Shown piece after piece: positions 57,816 through 64,000 of a stretch of 64,000 bases of DNA. This DNA is from Acanthosepion pharaonis. Its lineage: Eukaryota; Mollusca; Cephalopoda; Sepiida; Sepiidae. The stretch lies in contig CAHIKZ030002033.1 in assembly GCA_903632075.3 (NCBI GenBank), positions 52,501 to 116,500 of the forward strand, read 5' to 3'. The notes beneath the pieces were generated by a model. It was not told the origin of the DNA. It saw only the letters and a list, made by a program, of their open reading frames with translations, and made no database searches. Position 1 is the stretch's first letter, and each line of letters opens with the position of its first letter. Both the position numbers and the translations under genes were made by a program.

Positions 57816-58200
57816 TGAGTCTGTCTATATTTCTGAGATGAGGTATTATGTACAATATTTACATTCGTTGGACTATTGTCCTCATCTTTGTCGCCATATT
57901 TGTCACAACATTTCGTCCGTTGTACACTCGGGCCTTCTTCAGGTGGTTGGAATTTCGAACTGAACCCTTTATTTCACTCACTGGAGCAGACTGTTCTAGT
58001 TCCACGTGCCATGTTTCATGGATGTCAGTTATCATGCCTTAACCATGTTAACTGCCTTTATCCACTGTGCCAAGTGTCCTCAAGGACACATGGCACAGTG
58101 GATAAAGGCGTTGGTTAGATCCAGACCCAAAGAGTGTGAGTTCAATACCCGGTTAAGGCAGTGGAGAACTTTCAGAGGGAAAATTAGCAGGAGATAACTG
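57816..58200. repeat. Head-to-head SINE family C copies
   Basis: The minus-strand copy (57816-58080) has the family body (inverted GAAGAAGGCCCGAGTGTACA at about 57923-57945). The + copy starts at 58083 with AGGACACATGGCACAGTGG and box-B-like GAGTTCAATACCCGG. The two heads form an inverted repeat (58050-58080 versus 58083-58113) with a two-base spacer. Confidence 0.85.
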
Positions 58201-58599
58201 ATAAAATGTGAGTTTGAACTCTGCAGGCCAATTCTGTTTTCTTATCTGATCATCACTTGGCCACTGCCCTTCAACAAATATTCTTTTTAAATTTTAATTG
58301 TTTACCTTTTACAAATAAACGTTGATACAGATGCCTTTAATTAGGACATTTTCAGTTTATATGATGTTGTGTAAAAATGTTTCTTTTTGCTGTTTTTATT
58401 GTAAATAGCAGTTTTGACCACTGACTTTGTAGATTAGCATCACTTTCTGCCAAGTTCATCTTAAAGTTATTGTTAATTTCACTGGGGTGTGCAGCTAAGT
58501 ATAAGACATATACAAGGGTATGACAAAGTGGAAAAAAGTTTTTGTGATGCATTTCATCCTTTAGAATTTCATTCAACTAAATTTGTTATGTACACTAAA

Positions 58600-58885
58600 C
58601 CAAACAATACGCCAAAACTTGAAGGAATTTACTCGATTACCTGTAATATTCTTTGTTTTATGGCATATCAACCGCTATGGATTATTTAATGTTGACAATT
58701 TTTAATTGCTGGTAATTTTTTTCAAAAAGTATTGCTAGTAATAAAGTATTCCTTCTAATAATTTTTACAAAAAAAGTATTTCTGATATTAAAACCTATTT
58801 TTACAATTTGATGGCGTTTTAATCCCAGTTTAGAGATTAACTATTTGCCCATAGCTGGGACCCTAACAGGTGCTACCACCCCGGA
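58600..58885 (-). repeat. Short interspersed repeat F, minus copy
   Basis: Inverted counterpart of 54480-54820: CAGCTGGGACCCTAACAGG-like words near 58850 and GGCATATCAACCGCTATGGA (inverse of the shared tail) at 58662-58681. Confidence 0.65.
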
Positions 58886-59029
58886 TCGGGGATCACCTGT
58901 AAGAATTGTCAGAATAAATACATAAGGAAAACCCCAAGGAAACTAAATAAAATTATATATACACAAAAGGGACATTTTTACAAAAGAATACATCAAATGC
59001 ATTAGTTGCTAAGTGTAACGAGACTGACC

Positions 59030-59400
59030 ACAATTTTGACATAAAAAAATGCTACTCTGATCAAAGGAGAAAACAATGTTTAGAGTGTGCCTTGATTGCC
59101 AGGTTATCTAAAGTAAATTTATACCCCCTGCTCTTACAACCTTTCACCATTCCTGGCAGAACTTCTATTATTGTAATGTGGGGTGACTAATAAAAAAAGT
59201 GATGGAAAGAAAAAGAATCTGAATGAAATCAGCTTTATTAAAAAAAAAAAAAAAAAAAAAAGATTAAATTTGAAATTCTCAGCACCTGTCATCTGTGTGC
59301 ATGCATAATCGCACCAACAAATTTAGTCCAATGAAATCCTAAGGGATGAAACGTGTCACATGAAACCTTTTTTCCACTTATTCATACCTTTTTTCCCCCC
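59030..59400 (+). repeat. Direct repeat G, copy 2
   Basis: Same words as copy 1 plus an A-run (59239-59260) at the position of the A-run in copy 1. The two are about 5.5 kb apart in the same orientation. Confidence 0.8.
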
Positions 59401-59783
59401 CAAATATTATTTTTGATATATAAAAATTTATATATTGTTATTATCTCCAGATATATATAAGCAACCAATTGCTGGCTTCATCGTAGTCTCTCATGTGTGT
59501 AAGTAAATGTGATTGTATCTGTCAGAAATCTTGGGAATGCTTGATTCTACTGAAGATTCATGTTGTCTTTCTTCTAACATAGAAAACATCTTTTTTGGAA
59601 TTCTCATAGTTTTTTCTTCTGCAAAATTCCAAAGTGACACTTTTCAAGAAGAGACATCAGAAGATAAAGATTTGTAGGTTATGTTGTTTCTGTCATAAAT
59701 CCTGTTAAAACAAATTCCTTCTGTTTCACTGGACACAGCAAAGTGTTTGATTAATAAATGTGGACATCTTATTACATATGTTC

Positions 59784-59818
<35 letters not shown>

Positions 59819-60094
59819 ACCTATTTTTTTTCCGCTTCAGAAAAAAAAAGAAATTTCTCATTCATTTGCTGTTCAAATAATTGTGCTGAGAGATCAACAA
59901 AAGTAAAACATCCTATGGACAGATCTCATCTTTTTTTTATCTTTTCTTCTCTGCAAACTTTCTTTCTTTCCTTCTCACTCCTCCTCCTTTTCCTGCTTCA
60001 TGTGCTTTCTTACCCTCCCTTCTTTTTTTTCTTTTTCTGTGTTTACTGTCTTATTTTTTTTTTTAATGCCCACATCATGTTGAAGCACCGGTTT

Positions 60095-60455
60095 CTGTAT
60101 GATCACTAGAGTCAATACCTGAATGGGTGACTGCTTGAGAATACCAGGTGCTGTAATCTTGGATGTGTGAGTGGTTTAATGGACAACAGCTAGGAATTGT
60201 TAATTGGAGAGCCGAGTTCCAATTCCCCTAGGGGTTCATTATATTTGCTTACACACAAATACTCTTGGAAAAAATTATGAATCCACCTCTTCTCCACTCA
60301 GCTATGTGTTAATTAGTAATTGTATCACTAAAACTATTATTATCTCAAAAAAAAAAGAAAAAGTAAAATTTCATAGAAAAATATTTAAATTTTGGCATTA
60401 AATGACCCATAGATGTGTTGATATGCTGCTAAACAAAAACAACCAACCATCCTCC
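60095..60455 (+). repeat. Composite 5S/tRNA SINE (family B), + strand
   Basis: The 5S-like part is GTCAATACCTGAATGGGTGA, CTGCTTGAGAATACCAGG and TGCTGTAATCTTGG. The tRNA-like unit has GTGGTTTAATGGACAACAGC and box-B-like GAGTTCCAATTCCCC. The core CAGCTATGTGTTAATTAGTA and the shared tail (TTTGGCATTAAATGACCCAT) follow. Confidence 0.78.
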
Positions 60456-60829
60456 ATTTTTTTTTTTTTTTTCCCTGTTTCTTTCTTGATCAGATATTCA
60501 TTATTTTATTGGTTGCAAAAAGATGAAAGTGACTTTCAAAGTGTCTGCCAGTGAAAAATTTGTATCTCTTCCTCTGATTACTGCTCCTGTGAAAACTGGC
60601 AAAAGATTCTCCTTTCAATAACACAACCCATGTGTAGGGAACAGGGGTTGTATACTCACCCCTCTCTGTACATACATATATTTTTTTATAGCAGTTTTGT
60701 TGAGGAAAGATGTCAGCATATTTTTGTGTGCTCACTTTTAGGTATTTTAACTCTAAAAAGGTGTTCATTTTTTTATCTACACAAGAGAGGTTATTAATAA
60801 TTAAACTTTGATTTTAGAAATCAACTATA

Positions 60830-61632
60830 GGATTAACCAAATTGTGTGATTTTAGAAGTTGACTGTCAGACTAAGCAAATTGTGTGATTTTAGAAGTTGA
60901 CTGATTTTCAGTTGACTGTCAGACTAAGCAAAATTTTAGAATTGTGACTAAGCAAATTGTGTGATTTTAGAAGTTGACTGTCAGACTAAGCAAATTTGTG
61001 ATTTTAGAAGTTGACTGTCAGACTAAGCAAATGTGATTTTAGAAGTTGACTGTTAAGCAAAGAAGTTGACTGTCAGACTAAGCAAATTGTGTGATTTTAG
61101 AAGTTGACTGTCAGACTAAGCAAATTGTGTGATTTTAGAAGTTGACTGTCAGACTAAGCAAATTGTGTGATTTTAGAAGTTGACTGTCAGACTAAGCAAA
61201 TTGTGTGATTTTAGAAGTTGACTGTCAGACTAAGCAAATTGTGTGATTTTAGAAGTTGACTGTCAGACTAAACAAAGCAAAGTTGACTGTCAGACTAAAG
61301 CAAATTGTGTGATTTTAGAAGTTGACTGTCAGACTAAGCAAATTGTGTGATTTTAGAAGTTGACTGTCAGACTAAGCAAATTGTGTGATTTTAGAAGTTG
61401 ACTGTCAGACTAACAAATGTGTGATTTTGAAGTTGACTGTCAGACTAAGCAAATTGTGTGATTTTAGAAGTTGACTGTCAGACTAAGCAAAGCAAATACA
61501 AATTTGTGATTTTAGAGTTTTTAGCAAATTGTGTGATTTTAGAAGTTGACTGTCAGACTAAGCAAATTGTGTGATTTTAGAAGTTGACTGTCAGACTAAG
61601 CAAATTGTGTGATTTTAGAAGTTGACCAGACT
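60830..61632. repeat. 38-bp minisatellite, about 21 units
   Basis: Unit: AGAAGTTGACTGTCAGACTA followed by AGCAAATTGTGTGATTTT. Several stretches are identical unit after unit, while a few units carry deletions (60901-60955, 61055-61075, 61270-61290, 61485-61530). There are no unique spacers, so it is not a CRISPR array. It lies within the intron and ends about 440 bp before exon C. Confidence 0.95.
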
Positions 61633-62069
61633 GAAAAATAAAAACTGACATTTAAAAATATTTTCTTTTATGTAGCTTTTTTGTACTTGTGAGTAATGTG
61701 TGACTATCACAGACCTTGTATATTTATATACAACATGTATGTCTTTACATCTGTTTATAAGCATGTTTTGGTGAGTTTATTTGGTACTAATAATGTCTTA
61801 TGATAATGAGATCAGACTTTTGGAGCTATCATTTCTAAAAGTTTTTCATTATTATTGGTTATTTATGTGTTTGTATGCAGAGAGAAAAAAAAAACACGCA
61901 CTGTCATGACAGACTAAACAACTTTTAGTCTGTTGTGGCTACCAAACATTAAAAATTGTAAATAATTGATTTGCTATTTTAAGAACTTTTATTCTTGTAA
62001 CTTTGAGTTTTAAAAACTTATGTCATCATAATACTTTTGTCCTAATGGAATTTTTAATTTCTTTAACAG

Positions 62070-62159
62070 AATTCCAGATGGTATAACACAACTTTTAAAT
62101 TTACGTGAACTCTATCTAAATGATACCTTCTTGGATTATCTTCCTGGTAATTTTGGCAG
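62070..62159 (+). CDS. Internal exon C of the same Erbin/LRRC7-like LRR gene
   Basis: This 90-bp exon begins with the A that completes the lysine codon from exon B, then reads IPDGITQLLNLRELYLNDTF and LDYLPGNFG, leaving AG of an arginine codon. The segments PDGxxQLLNLxxLYLND and LPxNFGR are strongly reminiscent of Erbin/densin LRRs. The acceptor is TTTCTTTAACAG and the donor GTAAGT at 62160. The three exons sum to 287 nt with one open frame throughout. The next exon should start with codons equivalent to Leu-x-Lys-Leu and must lie beyond 64000, because I did not see it in the remaining 1.8 kb. A 38-bp minisatellite ends about 440 bp upstream. Confidence 0.9.
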
Positions 62160-64000
62160 GTAAGTTGAAATTGACTTTGGTAATAGTAGATAAAACATTG
62201 TCAATATTTTGGTTAAGTAAGAAACTACTTCTTCCATTATTGAATAAGTGTCACAAAACCAACCTCTCTTCAATGTCTACTTTTGTGTGGTTTGCAAGTT
62301 TTACAGAGAATGTTCTTTTCTTGTCTCATATCACTGTCATCCTTATCCTGATCCTAGGTCTCTGATTGGGAGACTGGTGTTTGAAGAGCATGGAACCATC
62401 TCTTAATTGTTGTTGTTCCAAGATCCACTTTGAATCTGGGTGGTAGCACCTGTTAGGGTCCTATATATGGGCAAATAGTGAACCCTCAACCAAAACTATG
62501 ACTATAAAAATACATTTGTATAGTAAAAATTACCAACAATACACTTTTATGCAAAAAAAAAAATAAAAATAAAAATACCAACAATATATAGAGTACTACA
62601 TTAAACAATATCATAAAAATCACCAACAATACATTTTATCTATAGCTGAAGGCATGAAATTGTGTTCAAAATATTTAGATTTCAGTGTTAAATAACCCAT
62701 AGAGGTTGATATGCCGATGAACAAAATCAACCAACTATCCCACCTAATCCAACTTTGGCAGAAGTAACTTATTTTTAACAATGGAGAATTAATTTCTTCT
62801 CTGCTTCCCTTTTTTTTTTTTTTTTTTTTTTTTGGCCAGTTGCACCATTTGAGTAGTTAACCTCCAGTAGGACATCAGAAGAATACCTGTCATTAAGTAG
62901 AAGACAGGTGGATGACCAGATTACGAAAGAAATATCTGCTGACCATGATACTAAAATCTGTTGCTTGAATACCATTTTTATTGGTTATAATTCAGTTTGA
63001 CATCATGGCATACTGAGACAACACCAAATTTCAAATGAAAACTTTCAAAAATTATAGTTATAATAATTATAAATTATATATCATTTTAGATATATGGAGA
63101 TAAGAAAGTATTAGTCTCAGCAATATCATATTGGAACATTGGTTATGAGTACTGGGTATGTCTATAATAAATACTTATATATAATGCTGAACTCTCCTGT
63201 TGTTTTCAACATATGAGAGTTCAACAGCATGTTGAACTTTTAAGGTCAGAATGTTAGACTTCAGTGTTCTGCCTTGTGATGTGTAGATATTCAATGTATC
63301 ACCTTTCAAAAGTTGTAATGCCTTTTATGAACATGGTCATCTCCTCCACTTGACATGATCAGAAGTATGACAGAGGGATGTCAATACAATTTAGGTCTTG
63401 CTTAAGCTTTTCCTTGTACCTCAACAAGATTATTCCTACTTTCCAAGAATCATCATGCAGTTTGGTGTACATGAAGATTTTTGATGCCCTTTCATCCCTT
63501 ACATATCATTTTCCATATTGTAGACACAGATTTATGAAAATTATATATGCAAAGATTGTAAAAATGTTTTATATCTCTCTCTCCCTACCTGTTTGTGTAA
63601 TATATATATATAAGGTATGTGACATTGGTAATTACTCTGGGTAGGCAGCTTGTAACCTTTATGTAGTAAATCTACAAAAAAAAAAAATATTTTGCATTTT
63701 ATGCATAATAATCAGAGAAACTTTCATAATTTTGTTGGATTAAGTGCATATTGTGCCACAGAAGGAAAATGCAGTTGCTGATCTACTTTATTCAGTGTAA
63801 GCACTGCCCTGATTATATATACATTATATGTCATTTTATATTCATCAAGTAATTTTTATCGATGTCTCCCCATCCCCCCATAGAAAAAAACATCAGGCTA
63901 TTCATAGAGCTGTCAACACCTTATAAAAACACTCACCATCATGTTAAAAAATGCTTTTCTGTAATATTTTAAACTAAAAGCAATGTTTGTTTCAAATTAG
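62160..64000 (+). other. Start of the intron following LRR exon C
   Basis: Begins with GTAAGT. It carries a repeat-F copy (62350-62735), a T-run at 62810-62833 and a short (TA)n near 63600. I looked for a following LRR exon and saw none, so the downstream part of the gene lies outside the window. Confidence 0.6.
62350..62735 (+). repeat. Short interspersed repeat F, + copy in the last intron
   Basis: GGTGGTAGCACCTGTTAGGG, repeated ACCAACAATACA words and the shared tail TTTAGATTTCAGTGTTAAAT, CCATAGAGGTTGATATGCC. Confidence 0.7.

Larger units (their letters stand above)
49970..62069 (+). other. Intron between LRR exons B and C
   Basis: Delimited by GTAAGT at 49970 and CTTTAACAG ending at 62069. 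It contains mariner copy 2, a minus-strand 5S/tRNA SINE, several SINE fragments in inverted pairs, LINE fragments, two ~400-bp direct repeats and a 38-bp minisatellite. The stretches 51.1-52.4 kb, 54.0-54.4 kb, 58.2-58.6 kb and 59.4-60.1 kb show no recognisable element apart from T-rich runs. Confidence 0.8.

Noticed and set aside
59747..60109. 120-codon Phe-rich frame
   Set aside because: Runs through long T-tracts; compositional.
60830..61632. Regular direct repeats as a CRISPR array
   Set aside because: Units are contiguous without unique spacers and the genome is eukaryotic; it is a minisatellite.

Overview
The window looks like intron-rich nuclear DNA of a lophotrochozoan, most likely a coleoid cephalopod of the octopus type. 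It is very A+T-rich, carries dozens of (TA)n arrays, and is packed with decayed LINEs, tRNA-derived SINEs, Tc1/mariner elements and a Penelope-like element. I saw no bacterial-style operons, ribosome binding sites or CRISPR arrays. The species assignment is inference from element style and recollection, not a search. The only convincing host gene is on the + strand: three short exons (34733-34850, 49891-49969, 62070-62159) of a LAP-type leucine-rich-repeat scaffold protein closest to Erbin/LRRC7 (densin). All three have AG acceptors and GTAAGT donors, their phases join without a break, and together they encode about 95 residues spanning consecutive LRRs. Neither the 5' nor the 3' end of the gene is inside the window, so most of the sequence is probably intron of this one gene. 

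Layout: 1-5280 holds fragments of SINEs and two LINE families, some in tail-to-tail inverted pairs. 5285-13670 is an extreme A+T island (first TA-type, then homopolymer-type) interrupted by one mariner copy. 13.9-19.5 kb holds more SINE/LINE relics, including a SINE whose head resembles 5S rRNA fused to a tRNA-like unit. 19.5-21.8 kb is a chain of insertions separated by (TA)n arrays: SINE, foldback MITE, then a 1.6-kb Tc1 element with IR/DR ends and a broken transposase. 24.6-27.7 kb has a dispersed Helitron-like repeat, a Penelope-like element (RT plus GIY-YIG) and a SINE. 28217-30197 is an LTR retrotransposon with a 5-bp target duplication whose interior is only the end of RNase H plus integrase. 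Between its 5' LTR and the RNase H end lies sequence resembling 18S rRNA, which I consider the most unusual object here. 32.7-34.0 kb is another inverted LINE pair just before the first exon. 

The first intron (34851-49890) contains an inverted copy of the 24.6-kb repeat, an antisense reverse-transcriptase relic, a second Tc1-like element with IR/DR ends, TG- and pyrimidine-rich tracts, a nearly full SINE flanked by (TA)n on both sides, and a LINE copy with one nonsense codon and a downstream frameshift. The second intron (49970-62069) contains a second mariner copy sharing the same internal deletion as the first, several SINEs in inverted pairs that would fold into hairpins, direct repeat families, and a 38-bp minisatellite of about 21 units starting about 1.2 kb upstream of the third exon. 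Apart from the LRR gene every recognisable coding sequence is a mobile-element relic; most of the short reading frames elsewhere are microsatellite translations or chance.
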